Source: Moraxella osloensis
GTDB taxonomy: Bacteria; Pseudomonadota; Gammaproteobacteria; Pseudomonadales; Moraxellaceae
DNA length: 64,000 bases
Reading direction: 5' to 3'
Assembly (NCBI RefSeq): GCF_009867135.1
Contig: NZ_CP047226.1
Coordinates: forward strand, 1 to 64,000
This document shows positions 1 through 11,513 of the stretch, in pieces. The translations under genes were made by a program, and so were the position numbers. The notes beneath the pieces are model-generated. The model worked only from the letters and a program-made list of their open reading frames with translations. It was not told where the DNA came from and did no database searches. Position 1 is the first letter of the stretch. Each line of letters begins with the position of its first letter.

Positions 1-1341
1 ATGGCTGATGCATTATGGCTTAAGTGCGTTGACGAATTAAAATATCAAGTACCTGATAATATTTTTACCATGTGGATTCGCCCATTATCCGCCTCAATGC
101 ATGACAACACGATGGTCGTCAATGTACCTAACCAGTACTTTGCCAGCTATGTTGAAAAAAATCATTTAAGTCAAATTCAAACGATTTTATATCAGCTTGA
201 GCCAACCCTACCGATTCATGTGCAGATTCAAATTGATAAGGGTAACGCAATCACTGACGCTGTTAGTACACAAGAGCTTGGTGAGCAAAAAGTGACGCTG
301 GTAAAAAATGAGCAGCAACGCTCTTTTCAGTATATCGATCCGCATTTTACGTTTGATCAATTTGTAACCGCAAAATCCAATCAAATCGCTTACAGTATTT
401 GCCGAGAGACTGCTAACAATTTGGGTCAATCTAAAAATAATCCGCTGTTTATTTATGGCGCGACAGGTTTGGGAAAAACCCATTTGATGCAAGCAATTGC
501 CCATGAGATTTTAAAGCAAGGCAAAAGTTTTTATTACTTCACGTCCGATAAGTTTGTTAACCAGCTGGTGAATTCATTAAGAAAACAGAAAATCGATGAG
601 TTCAAAGATAAAATAAAAAAAGCCGATTTATTGATTATTGATGATATTCATGTGATAGCGGGCAAGCAAAAAAGTAGCGAGCAGTTTTTGCTATTGCTCA
701 ATGATTTTATGAGCAAAAATAAACAAGTGATTTTGGCATCTGATAAACACCCGAGCGCACTGACTGATTTTGACGAGCGCTTAAAGTCACGTCTGGCTTG
801 GGGGGTAGCAGTAGCGTTGGAGCCGCCAGAGCTAGAAACCCGTATTCAAATTTTGCAAAAAAAATCCAAAGCGCAGGAAGTAATTTTGCCAAAAGAGTGC
901 GCCATTTTTATCGCTCAGCATATCATCGCCAATGTGCGAGAGTTGGAAGGTGCGCTCAACAAAGTTTTAGCCATTTCCCGTCTGCTCAATCAGCCTATCC
1001 ATTTAGAATTGGTACAAATGGCGTTAAAAGATTTGATTGCCATTCGTGTACAAGCGGTCAGTATGGATAATATTCGCAAAGTCGTTGCTGAGTTTTATGA
1101 TATATCGGTCAAAGACTTGATGGGTAAAAAGCGTTTACGTCATATCGCTCGCCCGCGTCAGGTGGCTATGAGTTTAGCCCGTGAACTAACCAATAACAGC
1201 TTTACAGAAATTGGTCAATCATTTGGCGGTCGCGACCATACCACGGTCATGCACGCCTGCGAGAAAGTACAACAACTTTGTGGCAGCGATCTGATGTTTG
1301 ACAAGGATTATCGCTCATTAAAATTAATGTTACAGACTTAG
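1..1341 (+). CDS. dnaA: Chromosomal replication initiator DnaA
   Basis: DnaA binds DnaA boxes at oriC and melts the origin to load the helicase. The 446-residue protein has the expected parts: an N-terminal helicase-interaction domain, an AAA+ core with Walker A GATGLGKTH near residue 157 and Walker B LLIIDDIH near 213, and a C-terminal DNA-binding domain with the signature GGRDHTTVMHAC near 412. It begins at base 1, so the window was evidently cut at this start codon and its promoter and any upstream origin lie outside. It is followed by dnaN, recF and gyrB in the same direction, the classic origin-proximal order. No perfect DnaA box (TTATCCACA) was seen downstream in the window. Confidence 0.98.
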   Translation: MADALWLKCVDELKYQVPDNIFTMWIRPLSASMHDNTMVVNVPNQYFASYVEKNHLSQIQTILYQLEPTLPIHVQIQIDKGNAITDAVSTQELGEQKVTLVKNEQQRSFQYIDPHFTFDQFVTAKSNQIAYSICRETANNLGQSKNNPLFIYGATGLGKTHLMQAIAHEILKQGKSFYYFTSDKFVNQLVNSLRKQKIDEFKDKIKKADLLIIDDIHVIAGKQKSSEQFLLLLNDFMSKNKQVILASDKHPSALTDFDERLKSRLAWGVAVALEPPELETRIQILQKKSKAQEVILPKECAIFIAQHIIANVRELEGALNKVLAISRLLNQPIHLELVQMALKDLIAIRVQAVSMDNIRKVVAEFYDISVKDLMGKKRLRHIARPRQVAMSLARELTNNSFTEIGQSFGGRDHTTVMHACEKVQQLCGSDLMFDKDYRSLKLMLQT

Positions 1342-1445
1342 TATTTTGTTAACTTGATTAAAAAGATTTTTAGTCAATTACCCCGTATAATAAGTTTTAA
1401 TTTTTCCATTTGTTATAACCATTCATTTTGATCTGAGGCGGTGCC

Positions 1446-2621
1446 ATGCAATTAGTAATCTCTCGCGATTTGTTACTACAAGCGATTAATTTAATTTCAA
1501 AAGCCGCTGACAAACGCCATAACATGGTGATTTTGGGTAATATGAAATTGGCGTTAACCGACTCTCAATTGGTGATGGTAGCGTCAGATTTAGAGCTTGA
1601 ATTACAAGCCACCCTCAATTTGCCAGAATCGGCGTGCAAACAACCAGGTGAAATCACCGTTCCTGCCAACAAATTCAAAGATATCGTAAAATTATTGCCC
1701 GACGGTTTACCCGTATCAATCAGTGTAGGTAACGACAATCAGTGTCTAATTGTGTGCGGTAGTAGTCGTTTTAAACTCAGCACTTTACCTGCCCAAGACT
1801 TTCCCCTGTTGGGTGAGCCAGAACAAGTCACGCCTATTCAATTGGGCCGTGAAGACCTCGTCGATTTGCTCGATAAAACGCATTTTGCGATGGCGGTGCA
1901 AGATGTGCGTTATTATCTTACCGGTATGCTGTTTGAAGTCAAAGAGCGGCAATTGGCGACAGTATCGACTGATGGTCACCGCTTGGCATTGGCACGTACC
2001 GTGATAGCGTGTGATGAGAGCGTGGCACTGGCTGCAATTTTACCAAGAAAAGCCGTACTTGAATTACAACGTTTGTTAGCAGAGCTTAAACGCATGCTAC
2101 CGAATCAAGATAATAAAATCACCCTCAATGTCGGTCGTGAATTTTTACAAGTCTTACTGCCTTTTGGGGAAGTCGATAATACAGGTCAGCTAAAAAATGC
2201 CATCATGGTGGCTTTTACCGCGCGTTTGATTGATGGTAAGTTTCCCGATTATCGCCGCGTTATGCCGTCATTGACCAACAAGATTGCCCGTATCAGCCAA
2301 GAGCAGCTGGCGAACGTGCTTCGCCGCGTGGCTATTTTGAGTAACGAGAAATCGCGTGGCGTGATTTTTGATTTTTCAGGTGATAACAATTTGATGGTAC
2401 GTGCTAGCAATGCTGAGCAAGATGAAGCCAGTGAGCAGCTTGAGGTAAAATATCAAGGCGAGCCATTAGAGATATCATTCAATGTGGCTTATTTGCTAGA
2501 TGTGCTGAATGTACTGCAAGGCGAAATTGACTTTAATATGAGCCAAGCCAATGCTTCGGTATTGGTACAACAAGTCAATGACAGCAAACACGAATTTGTA
2601 GTTATGCCAATGCGGATTTAG
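1446..2621 (+). CDS. dnaN: DNA polymerase III sliding clamp, beta subunit
   Basis: The beta clamp encircles DNA as a dimer and tethers the replicative polymerase. The 391-residue length is slightly above the usual 366-370. The three-domain clamp signature is recognisable: N-terminal MQLVISRDLLLQAI, the central STDGHRLALA motif near residue 177, and a C-terminal VVMPMRI ending that matches the conserved VMPMRL tail. The start has a GAGGCGG ribosome binding site 5 bases upstream. It lies 104 bases after dnaA and 52 before recF, probably one replication transcription unit. A roughly 20-residue insertion near residues 205-235 accounts for the extra length. Confidence 0.97.
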   Translation: MQLVISRDLLLQAINLISKAADKRHNMVILGNMKLALTDSQLVMVASDLELELQATLNLPESACKQPGEITVPANKFKDIVKLLPDGLPVSISVGNDNQCLIVCGSSRFKLSTLPAQDFPLLGEPEQVTPIQLGREDLVDLLDKTHFAMAVQDVRYYLTGMLFEVKERQLATVSTDGHRLALARTVIACDESVALAAILPRKAVLELQRLLAELKRMLPNQDNKITLNVGREFLQVLLPFGEVDNTGQLKNAIMVAFTARLIDGKFPDYRRVMPSLTNKIARISQEQLANVLRRVAILSNEKSRGVIFDFSGDNNLMVRASNAEQDEASEQLEVKYQGEPLEISFNVAYLLDVLNVLQGEIDFNMSQANASVLVQQVNDSKHEFVVMPMRI

Positions 2622-2673
2622 TCAGCGGGCATATTTTTTTAAATCCAGTGATGCGTAGTCAAGTAGATAAATC

Positions 2674-3846
2674 ATGCAAATTATTGAATTAGCTATTCAT
2701 CATTTTCGCAATCTTCACACGATTGAATTACAACCCAGCAGTTGTAATGTGTTCTTGGGTCAAAATGGCAGCGGAAAAACGTCGCTATTAGAAAGCATCT
2801 ATTTATTATCGCGCGGCAAAAGTTTTCGCCATCATCAACCGAGGCATTATATTGAGCATGGCTTTAGCGATACGACGGTTTTTGCTAGGCTCAATCATGA
2901 GCAAACGGTCGCTATTGCCAAATCCCAAGACGCTACCACGCAATTACGGCTCAATGGGCAGTCGCTTGTCAGCCAAAGCCCACTAGCGCAGCTGCTACCG
3001 ACCCTATTGCTTGAGCCTGTGAGCCTTGCACAGCTAGAGGACGGTAGTCAAGCAAGGCGTGAGATGCTAGATTGGTTAGGGTTTCACGTGGAACAATCAT
3101 TTCACCCCAATTGGCTGTCTTATCAGCGTCTATTAAAACAGCGCAATAGCTTATTAAAGCAAAATGTTAGTAACGTCTCATTAACTAGCCTGCAACAGCA
3201 AGAACTGTCAGCTTGGGATTACCAGCTAAGCCAACATGCAGAAAAAATTCACCAAGCAAGGACCCAAATCATTGAACAATGGCAACCCCATTTTTTGGCG
3301 CAAGTGCAAAAATTTTTACCCCAGTATGCCGAAAAATTACGATTGCGTTATACACCGGGGTTTGATACTGAAGCTGGCTTAGCAATTACCTTAGCCAATC
3401 GTTTAGCGTCTGACATTGAGCTTGGCTATACACGTATGGGATGCCATCGGGCTGATATCAATGTTGTGCTAGATTTAGTGCATACCGATGCAGCAGGGCA
3501 TAAACACAAGCAGACATTGCTTGCCACCGATATGCTGTCACGGGGTGAAAAAAAATTATTGATCATGGCGCTTCGCTTATCGCAGTTACCGTTACTCAAC
3601 CAGGTCGATAAAGTACCTTTGGTATTGGTGGACGATATCACAGCAGAATTGGACAACGACGCGCTTATGCTGTTATTAACTGGCTTAAAACAAGTCAATG
3701 CACAGCTGTTTATCACCAGTCTTACTGAAAATATCGTCGGGAGTATTCAAAAGATTTGGCAGGATAATGTCAAACTGTTTCACGTGGAACAGGGAAGCGT
3801 TAAACAATTACCGCTTGAAGTACAACCTATTCAAAATGACCTATAA
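2674..3846 (+). CDS. recF: DNA replication and repair protein RecF
   Basis: RecF is an SMC-like ATPase that helps load RecA at single-strand gaps. The 390-residue protein has Walker A GQNGSGKTSLLES near residue 29, a signature region DMLSRGEKKLL near 288, and Walker B VPLVLVDDITAELD near 312, matching the family in order and length (about 360-400). It sits between dnaN and gyrB as in most gammaproteobacteria. Two parS-like palindromes lie inside the reading frame at 3080-3095 and 3776-3791, and both are translated as FHVEQ. The ribosome binding site is weak, which suggests coupling to dnaN. Confidence 0.97.
   Translation: MQIIELAIHHFRNLHTIELQPSSCNVFLGQNGSGKTSLLESIYLLSRGKSFRHHQPRHYIEHGFSDTTVFARLNHEQTVAIAKSQDATTQLRLNGQSLVSQSPLAQLLPTLLLEPVSLAQLEDGSQARREMLDWLGFHVEQSFHPNWLSYQRLLKQRNSLLKQNVSNVSLTSLQQQELSAWDYQLSQHAEKIHQARTQIIEQWQPHFLAQVQKFLPQYAEKLRLRYTPGFDTEAGLAITLANRLASDIELGYTRMGCHRADINVVLDLVHTDAAGHKHKQTLLATDMLSRGEKKLLIMALRLSQLPLLNQVDKVPLVLVDDITAELDNDALMLLLTGLKQVNAQLFITSLTENIVGSIQKIWQDNVKLFHVEQGSVKQLPLEVQPIQNDL
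3080..3095. promoter_or_regulatory. parS: parS-like ParB binding site within recF
   Basis: The 16 bases match the canonical parS TGTTTCACGTGAAACA at 14 of 16 positions, including the central TTTCACGTG core. The differences are at position 1 (G) and position 12 (G). The site is about 3 kb from dnaA, where ParB nucleation sites normally cluster. It is one of three such sites in the window. That ParB binds here is inference from sequence match and position. Confidence 0.6.
3776..3791. promoter_or_regulatory. parS: parS-like ParB binding site near the 3' end of recF
   Basis: TGTTTCACGTGGAACA matches canonical parS at 15 of 16 positions. The single change, A to G at position 12, gives the right half-site found in pseudomonad parS sequences. 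It lies within recF and is translated FHVEQ, the same peptide as at the other recF site. Position close to dnaA supports a real centromere site. Confidence 0.75.
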
Positions 3847-6601
<2,755 letters not shown>

Positions 6602-6633
6602 CCCAATTTTAGGGTCGTGTTTTAATACAATGG

Positions 6634-6668
6634 AAACCACCTTATGTTGTAATAAGGTGGTTTTATTT
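6634..6668 (+). terminator. Intrinsic terminator after gyrB
   Basis: A perfect 9-bp stem, CCACCTTAT at 6637-6645 with ATAAGGTGG at 6652-6660, has a 6-base loop and is followed by TTTTATTT. It lies 33 bases after the gyrB stop codon and before mntP, so it should end the dnaA-gyrB transcription unit. Confidence 0.85.
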
Positions 6669-6696
6669 CAGCTTGAATTTTTAGAAGAGATATCAC

Positions 6697-7287
6697 ATGA
6701 TTGCCTTATTACTGCTAGCGATAGCCTTATCGATGGATGCCTTTGCTGTAGCGATTGGACTCGGTGCCAAACACCGCCAAGATACGACCAAAATTGCGGT
6801 CATGGCAGGCGTATATTTTGGCGTGTTTCAAGGTTTGATGCCTTTGATTGGTTATCTCGGTGGACGTTCAATCTTAGGATTTATCGCAAATTGGGCGCCT
6901 TGGATAGCGTGCATTATTTTGGTGGGGCTTGGTGGAAAAATGCTGTATGAAGCCTTATCTGGCGATGATGAAGATGCTGCATCACAAGATTCCACCCCGC
7001 ACAATATTGCTTTAGATATCGCCAATGATGCCAATGTTGTCATCACCCATAAAACCATGACTACTTTAGCGATTGCAACCAGTATTGATGCAATGGCAGC
7101 CGGATTTACCTTAAATTTAATCCCAGTCAATCCTTATGTATCCTGTGCAGTAATTGCCGTGGTAACAGGGATTTTTAGCTTTATAGGCGTATTTATGGGC
7201 AAGCAATCAGGCACGTGGCTAGAGAGTAAAGCTGAAATTTTTGGTGGGCTAGTATTAATCGGTATTGGCATCAAAATGGTAATTTAA
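6697..7287 (+). CDS. mntP: Manganese efflux pump MntP
   Basis: MntP exports Mn2+ across the inner membrane. The 196-residue protein matches the family's 185-195 length. It has six hydrophobic segments in two repeats, each opening with the conserved aspartate motif: [14 protein letters not shown] near residue 11 and [14 protein letters not shown] near 128. The cytoplasmic loop between the repeats is acidic ([10 protein letters not shown] near 89). It stands alone between two terminators. In other bacteria MntP genes are often controlled by MntR or a yybP-ykoY riboswitch; the short 28-base leader after the gyrB terminator has no room for that riboswitch. Confidence 0.92.
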   Translation: MIALLLLAIALSMDAFAVAIGLGAKHRQDTTKIAVMAGVYFGVFQGLMPLIGYLGGRSILGFIANWAPWIACIILVGLGGKMLYEALSGDDEDAASQDSTPHNIALDIANDANVVITHKTMTTLAIATSIDAMAAGFTLNLIPVNPYVSCAVIAVVTGIFSFIGVFMGKQSGTWLESKAEIFGGLVLIGIGIKMVI

Positions 7288-7324
7288 TAGACCAGCTTTT
7301 TTGTCTTTGATTTTAATGGTTCAA

Positions 7325-7362
7325 ATAAAAAAGACTTTCATTAATTTGAAAGTCTTTTTTTA
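7325..7362. terminator. Bidirectional terminator between mntP and the glycine-zipper gene
   Basis: A 10-bp perfect stem, AAGACTTTCA at 7331-7340 with TGAAAGTCTT at 7347-7356, has a 6-base loop. It is flanked by A-rich sequence on the left and a T-tract on the right, so it can act in both directions for the convergent genes that end at 7287 and 7387. Confidence 0.85.
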
Positions 7363-7386
7363 TTTTAAGCTAACTTAATCGAAAGA

Positions 7387-8721
7387 TTAACGCTTAATAC
7401 GATACCAGGCATCACGTGCTGCTAGGCGAGCTTGGTCCCAAGTCAAACGTGAGCTACCTTTGAATTGTTCCCAATCATTGCGTAAGTCATTTTCAACACT
7501 TTCAAACTCATTAGCAGTATTGAAATGATGACGTGCACGGTAACCATAATCATACGCTGAGCGATAGTCGGTATCGTAATCATAGCCTTGGCTATAGTAA
7601 GTCGTCGTATTGTAGTTATTACGCCAGTAGGTATCTTCTTCTGTATTACCTTCAAGCGTATTTGCTACGGCATTACCTGTGGCTGCACCTGCTACAGCAC
7701 CAATGGCACCGCCAACCAATGAACCTACTGGACCACCTACCGCACCAATCGCTGCGCCTGTAGCAGCACCGGCTGCCATACCTGTACCACTGGCGACAGG
7801 GTTAGCTTCTTTACGTTGTTCACCTGCTTCAGTTGGGTTAACTGCTTCACCGACTTCATGACCGGCTGCGCCACCGGCTACAGCGCCAATCGCGCCACCC
7901 ACTAAGGTACCAACAGGACCTGCTACTGAACCAATGGCTGCACCGGCTGCGGCACCGCCTAGTGCACCAGAACCACTGGCAACTGGATGAGGTTTTTCGT
8001 AAGCATCTTCAGCAGTGGTAGGGTTGACTGCTTCACCGACTTCATGACCTGCCGCGCTACCTGCCACGGCGCCAATCGCACCACCAATCAATGTGCCAAC
8101 GGGACCCGCTACTGACCCAACGGCTGCACCAGCTGCGGCACCACCTAATGCGCCTGTACCAGTAGCAACAGGATGACCTTTTTCTTCACCTTCTGCATAG
8201 CCATCCACTGTACGTAAACGTGGTGAATATTCTTGACCAGCAATACGAGCATCTGTTTTATTCCAACCATCACGAATGGCTTCTTTGGCATCTTCCCATG
8301 CAAGACGTGAATTACCTTTTACTTCATGCCAGCTACGTTCAAGATCAGATTCTACACTGTCAAACGTTGTGCCAGCTGGGTATTTTGCACGATTGGCATA
8401 GCCGACGGCATAAGCTGGTTGATAGTCAGTGGTATAATCATAACCATCTCTATAGTAGGTTGTTTGTGAATAGGTATCATTCCAATAAGTATCTTCAATA
8501 GTTGGATCAATTGCTTCACCTGCAGCGTGACCTGCAGCACCACCAGCAATTGCACCGATTGCGCCACCGATTAACATACCCAATGGACCACCAATAGCAC
8601 CGATGGCTGCACCTGCAGCAGCACCACCCATACTGCCTATTGCAGTACCGATTGGATGTGAGCCTGGTTCACCAGTGATAGGGTCGCGGTTTAAGTCTGA
8701 ATTATTAATATTGTCTACCAT
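7387..8721 (-). CDS. Mosaic glycine-zipper protein with duplicated Tyr-rich module
   Basis: No enzyme family was recognised. With the start at 8721, chosen because GAGG lies 9 bases upstream and preferred over the in-frame TTG at 8754, the protein has 444 residues. It is built from repeats: four glycine-zipper segments (about 22-72, 183-233, 245-295, 308-355), each rich in GGAIGAVAG and GAAAGAAIG patterns, and two copies of an 80-residue Tyr-rich module (75-157 and 361-444) sharing EDTYW, YDYxTDY, GYxxR and the KGxSRLxW motif. There is no signal peptide. Glycine zippers usually pack in or on membranes, so a membrane or envelope-stress role is possible but unproven. The gene is monocistronic with its own terminator. 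The 3' half of the DNA carries near-direct repeats of about 150 bases. Confidence 0.75.
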   Translation of the reverse strand: MVDNINNSDLNRDPITGEPGSHPIGTAIGSMGGAAAGAAIGAIGGPLGMLIGGAIGAIAGGAAGHAAGEAIDPTIEDTYWNDTYSQTTYYRDGYDYTTDYQPAYAVGYANRAKYPAGTTFDSVESDLERSWHEVKGNSRLAWEDAKEAIRDGWNKTDARIAGQEYSPRLRTVDGYAEGEEKGHPVATGTGALGGAAAGAAVGSVAGPVGTLIGGAIGAVAGSAAGHEVGEAVNPTTAEDAYEKPHPVASGSGALGGAAAGAAIGSVAGPVGTLVGGAIGAVAGGAAGHEVGEAVNPTEAGEQRKEANPVASGTGMAAGAATGAAIGAVGGPVGSLVGGAIGAVAGAATGNAVANTLEGNTEEDTYWRNNYNTTTYYSQGYDYDTDYRSAYDYGYRARHHFNTANEFESVENDLRNDWEQFKGSSRLTWDQARLAARDAWYRIKR

Positions 8722-9209
8722 GATGGTATCCTCATTTGAAGTTTTTTTATCCAAGTCATACCAGTTTTTAGAAAAAATTTTTAATATGGCTGTTATTTTT
8801 ATTGTCGAAAAACAATTAAACGTGACGTTAACTTAAAATGCATAAATTAAAATCAATTTTTTCGTAAAACCGTTTTCGGTTATTACCGTTTCATAATAAT
8901 AAATTTTTGCGTCTACTCTGTAGCAATATCAGCAATTTTTTCGTAGAGTTTGGTAAACCTAAAGCCTCTTAGATGATGTTTGTGTAACAAAGATAATCAA
9001 TTGGTGAAAGTGATGCAAAAAAATGTAGGTAAAGACCGTTTATCAGAGAAATTTTTTAGGGAAAATTTTACTCAAAACATTCATGTAGCCATTTTTCACT
9101 CTATAAAAATCAGCAAATAAAGCCGTTAATTGGTACAATACCCATAAATTTTTGGAACCTGTTAGCATCGGTTCAGTTAAGCTATTTACCTAAATTTAAA
9201 GAGGCTTGT
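8722..9209. other. Divergent intergenic region between the glycine-zipper gene and guaA
   Basis: The 488 bases between the two divergent start codons contain no supported gene. The stretch is AT-rich. A possible -10 for guaA, TACAAT at 9134-9139, lacks a convincing -35. On the minus strand TCGACA followed 16 bases later by TATTAA could serve the glycine-zipper gene. Only a small hairpin (ACCG-TTTT-CGGT near 8867) was noticed. The length leaves room for regulation of either gene. Confidence 0.4.
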
Positions 9210-10793
9210 ATGTCAACATCCAACAACTCAATCAAACAAGACCGTATCTTGGTCTTGGATTATGGCTCACAGTACAGTCAACTGATTGCGCGCCGTGTGC
9301 GTGAAGCAGGGGTATTCTGTGAAATGTACCCATACGATATCGACGCACAGCGCATTCATGACTTTGGTGCAAAAGGGGTTATTTTATCGGGCGGTCCAGA
9401 GAGCGTGTATGCAGAAAATAGCCCAAAAATTAATGACGCCGTATTTGATATCAATGTGCCTGTACTGGGCATTTGCTATGGTATGCAGGCGATGGCAGAT
9501 CGGTTTGGTGGTAAAATTGAAGCCAGCAGTCACCAAGAGTTTGGCGCTGCTATCATTGAAAAGACCGCTCAAGATAGCTTTTTTAACGGCATTGAAGATG
9601 AGCCCAACAAATTACACGTTTGGATGAGTCATGGCGATAAAGTTGTTGAGTTACCTGCAGGCTTTGAAGTGACTGCGATAACGCCAAGCTGTCCAATTGC
9701 TGCGATGGCAAATGAGAGCAAGCATTATTATGGGGTGCAGTTTCATCCAGAAGTGACCCATACGCTGCAAGGTGAGGCATTGATTAGCCGATTTGTGCAC
9801 CAAATCTGTGGCTGTGCCAATGCGTGGACGCCGGATAACATCATTGAAATGCGTGTGGCGCAGTTAAAAGAACAAATTGGCGATGAGCAAGTGTTGTTGG
9901 GACTTTCGGGCGGCGTAGATAGCTCGGTGGTAGCCGCACTGCTTCACAAAGCGATTGGCGAGCAGCTAACTTGTGTGTTTGTTGATAATGGTTTGTTACG
10001 GCTCCATGAAGGCAACCAAGTGATGCAAATCTTTGCTGAAAACATGGGCGTTAAAGTCATTCGCGTGGATGCCGAGGAACGTTTTTTGACCGCATTAGCC
10101 GGTGTTAGCGATCCAGAAGCCAAACGTAAAATCATTGGCAAAACCTTCATCGATGTGTTTGCAGATACCGCACGTGAACTGTCGGGTGAGGGCAAAGGCA
10201 TTCAATTCTTGGCACAAGGCACCATTTATCCCGATGTCATCGAATCTGCAAAAAGTCACCAAGGCAAAGCACATGTGATCAAGTCGCACCACAATGTCGG
10301 TGGCTTGCCAGACGATTTGCAGTTCAAACTCATTGAACCCTTACGTGATTTGTTTAAAGATGAAGTGCGTAAGCTCGGCGTGACCTTAGGGCTACCTGAA
10401 AAAATGATTTATCGTCATCCTTTCCCAGGTCCAGGTCTAGGCGTGCGTATCTTGGGTGAAGTGAAAAAAGAATATGCCGATATTTTGCGGCAAGCTGATG
10501 CCATCTTTATGCAAGAGTTGGAAAAATCCGGGTGGTATGATAAAACCGCACAAGCGTTTGCGGTATTCCAACCTGTAAAATCAGTGGGCGTGGTCGGTGA
10601 TGGTCGCCGCTATGCGTGGGTGATTGCATTACGGGCGGTTGAAACCATCGACTTTATGACAGCACGTTTTGCCCATTTACCGTATGATTTGATTGAAACC
10701 GTGTCTAATCGCATCATGAATGAAATCAAAGAAGTCTCACGTGTGACCTACGATATCTCAAGTAAGCCACCAGCGACCATTGAATGGGAATAA
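9210..10793 (+). CDS. guaA: GMP synthetase (glutamine-hydrolysing)
   Basis: GuaA converts XMP to GMP using ATP and glutamine, the last step of de novo guanine nucleotide synthesis. The 527-residue protein matches the family's 525. The class I glutamine amidotransferase domain has nucleophile motif GICYGMQAM near residue 88 and HPEVTHT near 180. The ATP pyrophosphatase domain has the PP-loop [10 protein letters not shown] near 231, and the C-terminal dimerisation region ends with the conserved PPATIEWE. The ribosome binding site GAGG is 5 bases upstream. guaB is not adjacent. A terminator follows directly. Confidence 0.98.
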   Translation: MSTSNNSIKQDRILVLDYGSQYSQLIARRVREAGVFCEMYPYDIDAQRIHDFGAKGVILSGGPESVYAENSPKINDAVFDINVPVLGICYGMQAMADRFGGKIEASSHQEFGAAIIEKTAQDSFFNGIEDEPNKLHVWMSHGDKVVELPAGFEVTAITPSCPIAAMANESKHYYGVQFHPEVTHTLQGEALISRFVHQICGCANAWTPDNIIEMRVAQLKEQIGDEQVLLGLSGGVDSSVVAALLHKAIGEQLTCVFVDNGLLRLHEGNQVMQIFAENMGVKVIRVDAEERFLTALAGVSDPEAKRKIIGKTFIDVFADTARELSGEGKGIQFLAQGTIYPDVIESAKSHQGKAHVIKSHHNVGGLPDDLQFKLIEPLRDLFKDEVRKLGVTLGLPEKMIYRHPFPGPGLGVRILGEVKKEYADILRQADAIFMQELEKSGWYDKTAQAFAVFQPVKSVGVVGDGRRYAWVIALRAVETIDFMTARFAHLPYDLIETVSNRIMNEIKEVSRVTYDISSKPPATIEWE

Positions 10794-10812
10794 AGCGACT
10801 AAAAAAGCTAAT

Positions 10813-10842
10813 AAAAAAAGGCGATTGATTATCGCCTTTTTT
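10813..10842. terminator. Terminator between guaA and dsbB
   Basis: The stem GGCGAT at 10820-10825 pairs with ATCGCC at 10831-10836 around a 5-base loop. It has A7 on the left and T6 on the right, and serves the convergent guaA and dsbB genes. Confidence 0.8.
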
Positions 10843-10868
10843 ATGGTTTTAGACCACGACCGATAGTG

Positions 10869-11393
10869 TTATCGAGTATTGCTTTTACGGATCGCCAAAA
10901 TAATCATTATCAATAAAATGCTAAAAAACCCCAGTGATAATTCTGGGATACTAAAGCCTAAAAACGTCCAGTCAATCACCGCACACTCGCCAGAACCTTT
11001 AAATACTTCTTTCAACACTTGAGCAATCGGCAGCGTATCCATCCAATAGTCCAACCCAGGACCACATGAGGGGACTTGGTCAGGTGGCAGGTGTTGAATC
11101 CAGACATGGCGAATCGCCACAGCAATTGACCAAAAAATGCCAAGCAGCGCGCCAAACATCAACAAAATCTTTGCCCAAGCTTGTTTTGGATTGAGCAAAA
11201 AGGCGATAAATGCAAAAATCCCCATCACAATCAAACCCACTCGCTGAAAGATACACAGCGGACACGGGTCTAATTTTACCACCCCTTGCAAATAAAAATA
11301 GGCGAAACTCATGCCAATAATGCTGGCTAACGTCAATAGTCCTGCCAGTCCCCGATAACTTAACAAGCTGTGGGTCAATGAAGCATCACGCAT
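10869..11393 (-). CDS. dsbB: Disulfide bond formation protein B
   Basis: DsbB reoxidises periplasmic DsbA and passes electrons to quinone. With the ATG at 11393 the protein has 174 residues, close to E. coli DsbB (176); an upstream TTG at 11411 would add six residues, and neither start has a strong ribosome binding site. Four membrane segments are visible. The first periplasmic cysteine pair is CPLC (about residue 44) and the second is the pair in PSCGPG and GECAV. The gene lies downstream of gshA on the same strand with a 120-base gap, a grouping that concerns thiol redox, though co-transcription is only inferred. Confidence 0.92.
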   Translation of the reverse strand: MRDASLTHSLLSYRGLAGLLTLASIIGMSFAYFYLQGVVKLDPCPLCIFQRVGLIVMGIFAFIAFLLNPKQAWAKILLMFGALLGIFWSIAVAIRHVWIQHLPPDQVPSCGPGLDYWMDTLPIAQVLKEVFKGSGECAVIDWTFLGFSIPELSLGFFSILLIMIILAIRKSNTR

Positions 11394-11513
11394 AAAAAAA
11401 CCATCAAACAATTTAGTGAAAAAGAATAAGCCAAACCATAGCGCTTAGAATTTTAGAAATTTAACCCTACAGAATAATCAGTCCAACGATACCTGATTAC
11501 TAGCACCTACTAA

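Noticed and set aside
6602..6696. Manganese riboswitch (yybP-ykoY) upstream of mntP
   Set aside because: The leader contains only the gyrB terminator and about 28 further bases, too short for the aptamer.
7400..8700. Possible CRISPR or satellite array in the glycine-zipper gene
   Set aside because: The repeats are in-frame coding repeats of glycine zippers with no regular spacers.
8603..8836. Plus-strand frame of 77 codons opposite the start of the glycine-zipper gene
   Set aside because: Alanine/proline-rich mirror of the glycine-rich coding strand; a shadow frame with no start signal.
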